Both the position numbers and the translations under genes were made by a program. From contig NZ_PTJC01000006.1 of NCBI RefSeq assembly GCF_002934605.1, positions 1,054,001-1,118,000 on the forward strand: 64,000 nucleotides of DNA. Reading direction: 5' to 3'. The stretch comes from Neolewinella xylanilytica. Its GTDB lineage: Bacteria; Bacteroidota; Bacteroidia; Chitinophagales; Saprospiraceae. Below, in pieces: positions 49,663 through 57,546 of this stretch; position 1 is the stretch's first letter, and each line of letters starts with the position of its first letter. The notes under the pieces are model-generated. The model saw only the letters and a list, made by a program, of their open reading frames with translations, made no database searches and was not told the origin of the DNA.

Positions 49663-52590
49663 CTACTGATCCGCGTCCCCGAGCAGAAAAGCGATTTCAC
49701 TGCGGTCCAGGTCCAGCGTCTCACCGCTGCCGATGATGTCTTCCGCCAGCTGACGCTTCCGTTGTTGCAGCTGGTAGATCTTTTCTTCTAACGTCCCCCG
49801 CGTAAGGAACTTGCGCGCGATGACTTTGCCGCTCCTGCCGATCCGGTGGGCCCGGGCGATCGCCTGCTCCTCCGTGGTGGGGTTCCACCACGGGTCAAGG
49901 ATGAACACATAATCGGCCGCGGTCAGATTCAAGCCCGTCCCCCCGGCTTTAATGCTGATGAAGAAGGTGCCCACTTCCGCTTCGGTCTGGAATCGTTCCA
50001 CTTCCCTGGCCCGTTGCTGGCTCTCTACCGAGCCGGTAAGCCAGGCGTAGCGGTGCCCCTTCGCTTCCAGATGCGCGCGAAAAAGCTCCAGATAGCGTAC
50101 CATGCTGCTGAAGATCAACACCTTATGGCCCGAACGACGGATGGTTTCCCACTGCTCCAGCACCTCGGTGAGCTTCCCGCTGTCTTTATCGTAATCGGGT
50201 TCGGCAATGATCGGGTGGTTCGCGATCTGCCGTAAGCGGGTCAGTGCCTGAATGACCAGCAATTTGTAGCTGCCCCGCTCCGCTTCCGGTGCCGTCCCGA
50301 GTAAGGCGTTGCGGGCGGCCGACCGCTCCTGTTCGTAGATACGCTGCTGCTCCTTGCTCATCGGGCAGTAGCAAAGCTGAATGTCCAGGTCCGGCAGGTC
50401 GGGGGCTACCTCCGCCTTCGTACGCCGGAGGAGATAGGGGCCCACCAACTCCCGCAACTGCTGTTTTCTCAGGGCATCGTCGTGTACCTCGATCGGAACG
50501 ATAAACGTCTTTTTGAAAAAAGCGTACCCCCGCAGCAGCCCCGGATTGATGAATTGCATCTGCGACCAGAGGTCGGAAAGGGAATTCTCGATGGGCGTGC
50601 CGGAAAGGCTGATCCGGTGGCGGGCTTCCAGCTCGCTTAGGGCACGGAATACCTTACTCTGGCGGTTCTTGATCTGTTGGCTTTCGTCCAGCACGATGTA
50701 TTCCAGGTCGATCCGGCCGAGGACGTCTTTATCGCGCAGGGCGGTCTGGTACGTAGTGAGGACGACGTCGAAGCGACCTAGTACCCGTTCGTCACGCAAC
50801 CGGCGGGTCCCGATGTTGATCTGTACCGTCAGACTAGGTGCGAACCGGCGTATTTCGGCGGCCCAGTTGTAAACCAGTGAGGCGGGCAGCACGATCAGCG
50901 CCCGTAGCGGTCGAAGAAACCGCTCGTCCGCCCCGCCAACGGCGAACAGGTCCATCTGCAGGGCGGGTGGCGCTTCGGTTTCGGCTAATCTTTCTTTCGC
51001 ATAGAGCAGTACCGCGATGGTTTGCAGGGTCTTCCCCAGGCCCATGTCGTCGGCCAGGCAGGCACCCAGCCGCTCGTGATAGTGCTGGACCAACCAGCGC
51101 ACGCCCTCCAGCTGGTAGGGCCGCAGGCGGGCGCGCAGGCTTCCGGGTGGGGACACTTCCGCTACGGCGGGAGCGACGGTGACTGCACCCGCAAGGGGAA
51201 TGGCGGCACGTTCCAGCAAGGGCGCCTGACTACGGGCCATGCTTACCCGACCACCCTCCACGCGGGCGAGCTCGAAACCCGGACCGTACGTAGTGAACCA
51301 TTCTTCCGGTATAAGGAAAAGCGAGCCGTCCGGAAGCTGATACCGACGCTCGCCCTCGCGTAAGTAGCGTACCAGCGACACGAAGGGGATCTCGAAAGCG
51401 CCAACGGTGACCGTGCCGCGGAGGTCGAGCCAGTCCCCCCTTTCCTCGGCGGAAATCGTCAGGTGGCCGGTCGTCTCGGTGTACCGATGCCCATCCTCCC
51501 CCGGGATGACGACCTCGATGCCCTCCGCCCGCATCGCCTCGGCCCGTTCGAGCAGCCACCGCAGGTTATCGTACGGTCCGGGCCGGGGCGATACGGACAG
51601 TGCCTCGTTTCCTTCCAGGGGTGAGAGGCCGGCCTCGATAAGCCCGCCCAGGCGGTCGGCCTCGGCGGGAAACGACCGAACGATCCGGGTCATGCTAAAG
51701 GGTGGAGACATGGTGTGGGTCACGGCTACCGGTTCGGGGTCGCCGAAGGCGAACGCTTGCGTCCCGTAGCGTAGCCAGGCGTAAATGAGGTAGCGTTCCG
51801 AGAAGGGGTGGGGGCGGGCTTCCACGCGCAGACCGTCCGGGGCGTGCAGGGTTTCGTACGCAAAGCCCTCGATCGATAATTCATGGCGCCGGGCCGCAGG
51901 TGCAACGAAATCCCGTAAATACTTACCGATTTTGGCCGGAGCGATTTCCACCACGTCCCGCGTTAGGAACGGCCGAACGGCATCCCCCTTCAATCCCCAT
52001 AGGCGCACCAGCCGCTTACCGGTTAGTATCCACCCCGGTGCCGGTCGGTTGGTGATCACCCGCGGATCGAGATGCCGGATCGTCCGCTCTTCCCCGTCCG
52101 GACTTTTTAACCGCAGCCGGTACTCCAGTTTATCCTCCAGCAACCGAAAGCCGAGCAGCGGTATCCAGGCCGATTCCTCGGGTGCGAGCAGGTGGGGAAA
52201 TGGAGCGGAACGCGTATCGAGATTGGCTGTCAGGTAGTAGCCGTGCTGCCGGCACATTTCGAGGAGCCGGGCGGAGCGGGCGTGGATATGCCGCAGTACC
52301 GCTTCGCGCTCTTTGCTGTCGGGCTTGATCAATCCCGCTAGCGTCGGCATTTTTTTGGCTCCCTTCCGGAAGTGTTCGGTGATCGCTTTTTCCCGCAGTT
52401 GTTCCGCCAGCCGCAATGCTTCTTCCAGCGGTCCGTCGGCTTCAATCCCGTATCCCGCAGCGCTGCCGGGGTGAGCCGCCGTGTGTATTACGTGGGGCCG
52501 GCTTGCCGCATCGAGGCCGACGATGTAGGCTTTGGCGAGCCACACGCCGGTTCGGAATTCGAAAAGATTGAAGAGGACGGCTGCTTGCAA
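49663..52590 (-). CDS. SNF2-family DEAD-box-like ATPase
   Basis: A 975-residue helicase-like ATPase. An N-terminal region of about 480 residues is followed by the SNF2 core: DDMGLGKTLQTIAVLL (Walker A), LDESQQIKNRQSKVF (Walker B region), LSGTPIENSLSDLW, then KAGGTGLNLTAADYV and AIARAHRIGRSGKV. Such proteins use ATP to remodel protein-DNA complexes. The frame is open up to 52752, but the promoter at 52626-52633 places the transcript start near 52620, so the TTG at 52590 (LQAAVLFNLFEFRTGVWLAK) is the best start. The gene is divergent from the CPBP protease gene. Confidence 0.88.
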   Translation of the reverse strand: MQAAVLFNLFEFRTGVWLAKAYIVGLDAASRPHVIHTAAHPGSAAGYGIEADGPLEEALRLAEQLREKAITEHFRKGAKKMPTLAGLIKPDSKEREAVLRHIHARSARLLEMCRQHGYYLTANLDTRSAPFPHLLAPEESAWIPLLGFRLLEDKLEYRLRLKSPDGEERTIRHLDPRVITNRPAPGWILTGKRLVRLWGLKGDAVRPFLTRDVVEIAPAKIGKYLRDFVAPAARRHELSIEGFAYETLHAPDGLRVEARPHPFSERYLIYAWLRYGTQAFAFGDPEPVAVTHTMSPPFSMTRIVRSFPAEADRLGGLIEAGLSPLEGNEALSVSPRPGPYDNLRWLLERAEAMRAEGIEVVIPGEDGHRYTETTGHLTISAEERGDWLDLRGTVTVGAFEIPFVSLVRYLREGERRYQLPDGSLFLIPEEWFTTYGPGFELARVEGGRVSMARSQAPLLERAAIPLAGAVTVAPAVAEVSPPGSLRARLRPYQLEGVRWLVQHYHERLGACLADDMGLGKTLQTIAVLLYAKERLAETEAPPALQMDLFAVGGADERFLRPLRALIVLPASLVYNWAAEIRRFAPSLTVQINIGTRRLRDERVLGRFDVVLTTYQTALRDKDVLGRIDLEYIVLDESQQIKNRQSKVFRALSELEARHRISLSGTPIENSLSDLWSQMQFINPGLLRGYAFFKKTFIVPIEVHDDALRKQQLRELVGPYLLRRTKAEVAPDLPDLDIQLCYCPMSKEQQRIYEQERSAARNALLGTAPEAERGSYKLLVIQALTRLRQIANHPIIAEPDYDKDSGKLTEVLEQWETIRRSGHKVLIFSSMVRYLELFRAHLEAKGHRYAWLTGSVESQQRAREVERFQTEAEVGTFFISIKAGGTGLNLTAADYVFILDPWWNPTTEEQAIARAHRIGRSGKVIARKFLTRGTLEEKIYQLQQRKRQLAEDIIGSGETLDLDRSEIAFLLGDADQ

Positions 52591-52625
52591 GGGGGGTGTA
52601 TTCTTCTTCGGACTACAAAAGCTTT

Positions 52626-52633
52626 CAAAGGTA
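52626..52633 (-). promoter_or_regulatory. Promoter -7 element for the SNF2 gene
   Basis: TACCTTTG on the minus strand matches TAnnTTTG exactly and lies 35 bases upstream of the proposed TTG start. It also lies 22 bases from the divergent GTG at 52656. No good -33 element was found. Confidence 0.55.
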
Positions 52634-52655
52634 GGGCGACGCCGTATTTTGCGCC

Positions 52656-53366
52656 GTGTCCCTAGCCCTACATATCGTGTTTGCCTTACTAGGCGTAGTA
52701 TTGCCGCTGGTCTTGTTCGCCACGGCGAGCAAGCGATCTTCGGCGGGACCACTGTACTGGTCCGCCGGACTGAAGGTCCGTATGTACTACGCCAACGGGG
52801 CGCTTTTGCTTAGTCTGGCGGCCCTGGTGCTTATCGTATGGTACGTTGCCGGTCGCCCCTTCGCCGAACTGGGCTTAGGGTGGGGCGCGCTGCCCTACGA
52901 TCCGGTGGCGGTGGGGGTAATATTCGGTTTCCTGGCGCTATATGCCATCGATCTATACGGTGAGATCGGTAACCCGGAACGACAGGCCGATACCCGGAAA
53001 AAGTTCAGGGAACTGGGCTTCTTACCCGTCAATGGCGGCCAGTACCTCCACTTCCTTTTCCTGTGCGTCGCGGCCGGGGTAGGCGAGGAGATCGTCTACC
53101 GGGGATTCATGATCACCTACTTGCGCGAAAGCCTCGGCAGTACCGAACCGTGGGCGGTGGTGGCTACGCTGTTCATCCCGGCCGTATCCTTCGGCGTGGC
53201 GCATTATTACCAGGGTGCCCGTGCCGTAGTGAAGATTGTTGCCATGGCCCTGCTATTCGGTTTCTTTTTCTATCAGACGGGTACCCTGTGGCCCCTGATC
53301 CTGCTCCATACGGCCATCGATGCCGTCGGCGGCTTGCTGAACTGGGCCCTGGAAAGACAATCCTAA
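52656..53366 (+). CDS. CPBP-family intramembrane glutamic protease
   Basis: A 236-residue membrane protein with about seven hydrophobic helices. The three conserved motifs of the CAAX-protease/bacteriocin-processing family are complete: EEIVYR (Glu144, Glu145, Arg149), FGVAH (His183) and HTAID (His218, Asp222). Substrates are unknown; relatives process peptides or regulate membrane proteins. The start is GTG at 52656. The gene is followed by the tRNA-Arg promoter. Confidence 0.85.
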   Translation: MSLALHIVFALLGVVLPLVLFATASKRSSAGPLYWSAGLKVRMYYANGALLLSLAALVLIVWYVAGRPFAELGLGWGALPYDPVAVGVIFGFLALYAIDLYGEIGNPERQADTRKKFRELGFLPVNGGQYLHFLFLCVAAGVGEEIVYRGFMITYLRESLGSTEPWAVVATLFIPAVSFGVAHYYQGARAVVKIVAMALLFGFFFYQTGTLWPLILLHTAIDAVGGLLNWALERQS

Positions 53367-53387
53367 AATCTTTTTCTGGTCCGGGTA

Positions 53388-53419
53388 TTTGGTCAATAAA
53401 AAAGATATACTTACCTTTG
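53388..53419 (+). promoter_or_regulatory. Consensus Bacteroidota promoter for tRNA-Arg
   Basis: TTTG (53388-53391), a 20-base spacer and TACCTTTG (53412-53419) match the full consensus without error. Transcription should begin near 53425, about 20 bases before the mature tRNA. Confidence 0.85.
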
Positions 53420-53443
53420 CGACCGCTTCCGAAAGGGGCGTTT

Positions 53444-53520
53444 GGCTGCGTAGCTCAACTGGATAGAGCACTTGACTACGAATCAAGAGGTTTCAGGTTC
53501 GAATCCTGACGCGGTCACCA
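53444..53520 (+). tRNA. trnR: tRNA-Arg (anticodon ACG)
   Basis: A 77-base cloverleaf with encoded CCA (53518-53520). The acceptor stem is GGCTGCG/CGCGGTC with two G-U pairs, and the anticodon stem is CTTGA/TCAAG. The loop CTACGAA holds anticodon ACG at 53478-53480, whose first A is normally modified to inosine. The T arm is CAGGTTCGAATCCTG. A consensus promoter lies upstream and a strong terminator downstream. Confidence 0.97.
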
Positions 53521-53529
53521 ACATTTCAG

Positions 53530-53555
53530 AGCAGGCTGCGGTCTGCTTTTTTTTT
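53530..53555 (+). terminator. Terminator after tRNA-Arg
   Basis: AGCAGG (53530-53535) pairs with TCTGCT (53542-53547), including one G-U pair. A run of nine T bases ends at 53555. rpmB starts 46 bases later and depends on readthrough or on a promoter I could not define. Confidence 0.8.
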
Positions 53556-53600
53556 CCGCCCTCACCAGGTGGATATTATCGATAGCAACGCCATTTCGCT

Positions 53601-53849
53601 ATGTCTAAAGTCTGTAAACTCACGGGAAAAAAGCCGATCAGCGGTAACCACGTCAGCCACTCCAACCGGAAGACCAAGCGCCGCTTCGTTCCCAATATCC
53701 AGAAGAAGCGCTTCTTCGTACCCGAGCTCGACAAGTTCGTAACGCTGCGAGTATCCACCAGCGCCATGCGTACCATCAACAAGCTGGGCGTATACGCTTT
53801 CGTGAAGAAGCTGGAAAGCAAAGGCATCGAAACCGGCGTTAAGCTGTAA
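53601..53849 (+). CDS. rpmB: Ribosomal protein L28
   Basis: Large-subunit protein L28, 82 residues. The opening SKVCKLTGKKPISGNHVSHS and the KTKRRFVPNIQKKRF segment are characteristic. It is the first gene of the phylum-typical rpmB-rpmG-DUF4295 cluster and is followed by rpmG after 12 bases. Confidence 0.97.
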   Translation: MSKVCKLTGKKPISGNHVSHSNRKTKRRFVPNIQKKRFFVPELDKFVTLRVSTSAMRTINKLGVYAFVKKLESKGIETGVKL

Positions 53850-53861
53850 TCCTCCGTCACC

Positions 53862-54050
53862 ATGGCTAAGAAGAGCAAAGGAAACCGCAACCAGATCATT
53901 CTGGAGTGCACCGAACAGAAAGAAACCAACGTGGCCGGCACCAGCCGCTACGTCACCGAGAAGAACCGGAAGAACACCCCCGGTCGCCTCGAACTGAAAA
54001 AGTACAACCCGAACCTGCGTCGCATGACGCTCCACCGGGAAATCAAGTAA
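53862..54050 (+). CDS. rpmG: Ribosomal protein L33
   Basis: Large-subunit protein L33, 62 residues. It shows [20 protein letters not shown] and [17 protein letters not shown]. Only one cysteine is present, so this is the zinc-free form rather than the four-cysteine form. It lies 12 bases after rpmB. Confidence 0.96.
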   Translation: MAKKSKGNRNQIILECTEQKETNVAGTSRYVTEKNRKNTPGRLELKKYNPNLRRMTLHREIK

Positions 54051-54103
54051 TCACCTCAACCGTTGGCGGCCCCCGGCCGTTTTCCGATTAAAAGAAAGCA
54101 ACT

Positions 54104-54277
54104 ATGGCTAAGGTATCAAAGAACTCCCGTACCGGACAACGTGCGGCTAACGCCGGCTCCGGTCGCGACTACGTAAAGGTCGTACAGTCTGTCAAGAATC
54201 CCGAAACAGGCAGCTATTCCTACAAGGAAGTAATGATCCACAAAGACAAGCTGGATGATTTCATGAAGGACAAATAA
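54104..54277 (+). CDS. DUF4295 family protein
   Basis: A 57-residue basic protein beginning [20 protein letters not shown] and containing [17 protein letters not shown]. It matches in size, position and the KNPxTGxY pattern the DUF4295 proteins that follow rpmB-rpmG in Bacteroidota. The conserved linkage and charge point to a ribosome-associated role, which is inference. It sits 53 bases after rpmG, and a hairpin follows. Confidence 0.85.
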   Translation: MAKVSKNSRTGQRAANAGSGRDYVKVVQSVKNPETGSYSYKEVMIHKDKLDDFMKDK

Positions 54278-54296
54278 GCCCTTCCTCATTCGAACC

Positions 54297-54331
54297 GGAA
54301 GCCCGGTCTGCCAAGCGCGGGCCGGGCTTCC
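54297..54331 (+). terminator. Hairpin after the DUF4295 gene
   Basis: GGAAGCCCGG (54297-54306) pairs perfectly with CCGGGCTTCC (54322-54331) around a 15-base loop. Only two T bases follow, so termination would be weak. prfB begins 26 bases later. Confidence 0.55.
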
Positions 54332-54357
54332 TTGCGCCCGCCACTTTCCCAAGACCT

Positions 54358-55446
54358 ATGACCAACGATCAGTTCAAAGACCTGCAATCCCGGCTCGCCC
54401 TCCTACGGGGTTACCTGGACGTGGAGTCCCGTAATTTTAAAATCGAAGACCTCACCCAGCGTAGCCTGGATCCCCAGTTCTGGAACGACTCCACGGCGGC
54501 GGAAGCCGTGATGAAGGAGTTGCAAAGTCATAGGAACTGGGTCGCCCAGTACCAGAAGGTGGCCGATCGGGTGGATGAGCTGGAGATTTTACAGGAGTTC
54601 CTCAGGGAAGGGGAGGGGACGGAGGAAGAAGTAGCCCGCCGTTACGAAGAGACCATCGCCGTGCTGGACGATGCCGAGTTCCGCGCTACCCTCAACCGCC
54701 CCGAAGACGAACTCGGCTGTATTCTGGAGATCAATGCCGGCGCCGGTGGAACCGAAAGCAACGACTGGGCCGAGATGCTCCAGCGTATGTATACCATGTA
54801 CGCCGAGAAATACGCTAATTATCGCGTGAGCCTGGCAAGCGAAACCCCCGGTGACGTGGCGGGTATCAAATCGGCGACCCTGGAAATCATCGGTGATTTC
54901 GCCTACGGGATGATGAAGGGGGAGAATGGCGTGCACCGGCTGGTACGGATCAGTCCGTTTAACGCTCAGGGGAAACGGCAGACCAGTTTCGCCTCGGTCT
55001 TTGTACACCCCCGCGTAGACGATACCATCGAAGTAGAGATCAACCCCGCGGATATTCGTTGGGATACCTTCCGCGCTTCGGGAGCCGGTGGTCAGCACGT
55101 CAACAAGACCGAATCGGCCGTCCGCGTTACCCACGAACCCACCGGCATCGTGGTCGAATGCCAGGAAGAGCGCAGCCAACACCAAAACCGGGAACGGGCA
55201 CTGAACATGCTCAAAAGCCGCCTCTACGAGCGGGAGCTGGAAGCCCAGCGGGTCGCCAAGGATGAAATCGAGGCGGGAAAGACGTCGAACGAATGGGGTA
55301 GCCAGATCCGTAGCTACGTGCTGGACGACCGTCGGGTCAAAGACCACCGCACCAACTGGCAAACCAGCCAAACCGAGGCGGTGCTAAACGGAGATATCGA
55401 AGCCTTTCTAAAGGCTTACCTTCGTTGGAGTGGGGAGGCTAAGTAA
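54358..55446 (+). CDS. prfB: Peptide chain release factor 2
   Basis: RF2 reads UGA and UAA stop codons. This 362-residue protein shows the SPF recognition motif (RISPFNAQG) and the catalytic GGQ ([18 protein letters not shown]). In most bacteria prfB needs a +1 frameshift at an in-frame UGA after the sequence RGYL. Here the codons after RGYL read on directly as DVESRN, with no UGA and no slip site, so the protein is made from one continuous frame and the usual self-regulation is absent. Confidence 0.96.
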   Translation: MTNDQFKDLQSRLALLRGYLDVESRNFKIEDLTQRSLDPQFWNDSTAAEAVMKELQSHRNWVAQYQKVADRVDELEILQEFLREGEGTEEEVARRYEETIAVLDDAEFRATLNRPEDELGCILEINAGAGGTESNDWAEMLQRMYTMYAEKYANYRVSLASETPGDVAGIKSATLEIIGDFAYGMMKGENGVHRLVRISPFNAQGKRQTSFASVFVHPRVDDTIEVEINPADIRWDTFRASGAGGQHVNKTESAVRVTHEPTGIVVECQEERSQHQNRERALNMLKSRLYERELEAQRVAKDEIEAGKTSNEWGSQIRSYVLDDRRVKDHRTNWQTSQTEAVLNGDIEAFLKAYLRWSGEAK

Positions 55447-55450
55447 AAAA

Positions 55451-55480
55451 AAGTACCCGGAGTTACTTCTCCGGGTACTT
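55451..55480. terminator. Bidirectional terminator between prfB and the oxidase gene
   Basis: A perfect 12-bp stem (55451-55462 with 55469-55480) with a TTACTT loop stands between two convergent genes. The A run before it becomes a T run for the minus strand, so it best fits the oxidase transcript, while also following prfB closely. Confidence 0.75.
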
Positions 55481-55722
55481 AAGGGCTCAAGTGCTTAGGA
55501 AAGTACGTGTTGTCCAAAGTGTCAGAATGTAGCCAAAACGAAAAGGAGTAGTAAGGTCGTGGATTACTATATCTGAGTGAAGTACTCACCTACTGGTTAT
55601 CAAACATCGTACCAGGTTGTTAAAAGACTGATTATCAGGCATCAAGATGCGGGGATGAAATATGGGTGACGAAATCGACTAACTAGCTTGTTAAATCAAA
55701 TAAAATTATCTGATTTAATAGC

Positions 55723-56364
55723 TTATAGATAATCCCACACTAACTGGTTGATCAGAAAGAAGACTACCAGGTAGATCCATAGGGCGTCCAGAAAGTGCCA
55801 GTATATGGTTAGTAACCGCAGATTGAGCCGTTTATCCGGATCGCTGAAATAGACCAATACGCTCACCGGTTCGCGCATATACTTGCGCGCGCGATAGAGG
55901 AACAAGCCGAGAAAAGGTAGTCCGCCGATCACGTGCGCGAAATGGAGAGCGGAAATGACGTACAGGTAACCCGCCGAATTATCACTGGTGATGTAAATCT
56001 GCTGATTGAACAGCTGGTACCACGCGATACCCTGCATCACCATGAAGAGGAGGGAAAGGTAAAAGGTGAACCACAGCATCCGCTGGTAACCACCGGTATC
56101 GTCGGCGAGGTATGCCTTTCTGGCCCTGACCATCGTATAACTGCTGGCCAGTAGTATGACGGTATTGGCCAGGAACAGGATCGGCAACCGAATCGGCGGC
56201 AAATCACTCTGGATGCGGGTGTACACGAAGGCCGCGGTCATGGCCAGGAAAAGCATACTGAGCGAAAACAACAGCAGCGATAAGTAGATATTCTTGGGGT
56301 GAAAGGCAAAGTTATCCTGGCTTTCATCCACCGGTCGCTCGATCTCGTGGGGGCGTTCGTACAT
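55723..56364 (-). CDS. Cytochrome c oxidase subunit III family protein
   Basis: A 213-residue inner-membrane protein with five predicted spans of the heme-copper oxidase subunit III type. Recognisable parts are the N-terminal helix (LSLLLFSLSMLFLAMTAAFV), SALHFAHVIGGLPFLG and the final RLLTIYWHFLDALWIYLVVF, where the conserved WHFLDxLW motif lies. It belongs to a terminal oxidase, but subunits I and II are not in this window. The 240 bases beyond its stop hold only a terminator. Confidence 0.92.
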   Translation of the reverse strand: MYERPHEIERPVDESQDNFAFHPKNIYLSLLLFSLSMLFLAMTAAFVYTRIQSDLPPIRLPILFLANTVILLASSYTMVRARKAYLADDTGGYQRMLWFTFYLSLLFMVMQGIAWYQLFNQQIYITSDNSAGYLYVISALHFAHVIGGLPFLGLFLYRARKYMREPVSVLVYFSDPDKRLNLRLLTIYWHFLDALWIYLVVFFLINQLVWDYL

Positions 56365-56386
56365 GCAGGGATAGAAATGAACCCGC

Positions 56387-56530
56387 TCAGCTACGGGCTT
56401 TGTTTCGGCGGCATCGCTCGGAGCAATAACGGACCTCCGACCAAACCGCGGCCCATTTCTTGCGCCAGGTAAAAGGGCGTCCGCAAACGACGCAGATCTT
56501 CGTGGGCAGGTTCGCTTTTTGGTGCGCCAT
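56387..56530 (-). CDS. DUF2256 zinc-ribbon protein
   Basis: A 47-residue protein with two CxxC-type pairs: KICVVCGRPFTWRKKWAAVW and then VRYCSERCRRNKARS. This pattern is that of DUF2256, a small zinc-binding family of unknown role. Its ATG overlaps the DUF6435 stop codon by one base (TGATG), which implies coupled translation. It ends 23 bases before the oxidase subunit start. Confidence 0.85.
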   Translation of the reverse strand: MAHQKANLPTKICVVCGRPFTWRKKWAAVWSEVRYCSERCRRNKARS

Positions 56531-56709
56531 CAGGATTTGTCAGCGTTGCGCATCTCGACGATACGGTCCATCACGGTCTCGGCCTCCGCAGACTTAGCGG
56601 CATATCCTTTGATGTCACCACCCCGTTGCAGTGCCATCGCCTCCTGGAGTAGGCGGCTGTATTCCTTTTCCAGTTTCTTCACTGGATCCTTTTTGAATAG
56701 TCCGAACAT
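56530..56709 (-). CDS. DUF6435 family protein
   Basis: A 59-residue, mostly helical, charged protein beginning MFGLFKKDPVKKLEKEYSRL and continuing through GDIKGYAAKSAEAE, which is the DUF6435 pattern. Its function is unknown. It overlaps the DUF2256 gene by one base. The 289 bases upstream hold only a hairpin terminator that belongs to the next gene. Confidence 0.8.
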   Translation of the reverse strand: MFGLFKKDPVKKLEKEYSRLLQEAMALQRGGDIKGYAAKSAEAETVMDRIVEMRNADKS

Positions 56710-56920
56710 GGCCTTGTTTTCTCACTTAACGGACTGCCCGCCATTAGGTTGCGGAATTCCTGCCGCGGCCCGACTTGCTTGGGCCCTGAAACACGCGGTG
56801 CTTTCCATGCGATTCACCCCCCACCCGCGCTCCGGCGCAATAAGTATCCCGCCGGCACCCCTATTCATTCCCTGCCGACTCCTTTTTTTCACTCGGACCT
56901 AAACGGGGTGCCGAAATAAA

Positions 56921-56956
56921 AAAGCCCCCGTCAACGATCGTTAACGGGGGCTTTTG
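56921..56956. terminator. Bidirectional hairpin terminator
   Basis: AAAAGCCCCCGT (56921-56932) pairs with ACGGGGGCTTTT (56945-56956) around a palindromic centre. A and T runs flank both sides, so it can act on either strand. It most likely ends the PRC-barrel transcript. Confidence 0.8.
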
Positions 56957-56998
56957 CTTGGGTTACAGGCATTTGGTAGTAGCCTATTCAGCCGGTTA

Positions 56999-57370
56999 TT
57001 AGGCGGTCTGGCGTTGGGCCACGTAGGAGCGGCGTTCTACGCCATAGTGCTTGTACAGGCTGTTCCAATACTGGTGATCACTGGTTTTCGGCCAGTTGTT
57101 TTTATCAAAACCGGGCGCGTTTTCGAGCCGGTCCTTGTTGACGTTCAGAATGAACTTTTCGGTCGTGGTGTTAACACTGAATGCTTCGAACGGGATGGCA
57201 AAATACTTGTCGCCGAGTCCGAGGAATCCACCGAAGGACAGAACCGCGTAGTTCACGGTACCGGTATCGGTATCAATCATGAGGTCTTTTATTTCACCGA
57301 GGCTTTCACCTTTCTGGTTAGTTACGTTGGTTCCGGTGATCGAGGTTGAGCTTAAAATCAGGTTATTCAT
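56999..57370 (-). CDS. PRC-barrel domain protein
   Basis: A 123-residue cytosolic protein. The PRC-barrel fold is suggested by SITGTNVTNQKGESLGEIKD and TVNYAVLSFGGFLGLGDKYF, followed by IPFEAFSVN. The C-terminal 40 residues are extra and rich in aromatic residues (WPKTSDHQYWNSLYKHYG). Related proteins are often stress-linked, but no role is shown here. The 176 bases upstream are notably AT-rich and probably contain its promoter. Confidence 0.8.
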   Translation of the reverse strand: MNNLILSSTSITGTNVTNQKGESLGEIKDLMIDTDTGTVNYAVLSFGGFLGLGDKYFAIPFEAFSVNTTTEKFILNVNKDRLENAPGFDKNNWPKTSDHQYWNSLYKHYGVERRSYVAQRQTA

Positions 57371-57546
57371 TATAGTTATGTCTTGGTGCGGTACTACTGG
57401 TAAGTGCTAAATATTATTTCCCGCTTGTTATCAAATCAAAATACACTAATATAACAAGATAACAAGCAAAAAAGTTTAATATGTAAGCAATTATTTTTCA
57501 ATTAGTTACATATCACTTAGCCTTCCTGTCCAGCAACGTTCCGGTT
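57371..57546. promoter_or_regulatory. AT-rich gap between the GH5 and PRC-barrel genes
   Basis: This short gap is far more AT-rich than the surrounding DNA. It contains several near-matches to TAnnTTTG on the minus strand (for example GTATTTTGA), but none is exact. It probably drives the PRC-barrel gene. Confidence 0.35.

Noticed and set aside
56724..56870. Minus-strand frame of about 48 codons just before the DUF6435 gene
   Set aside because: No conserved pattern, no signal or domain, and composition like non-coding DNA.
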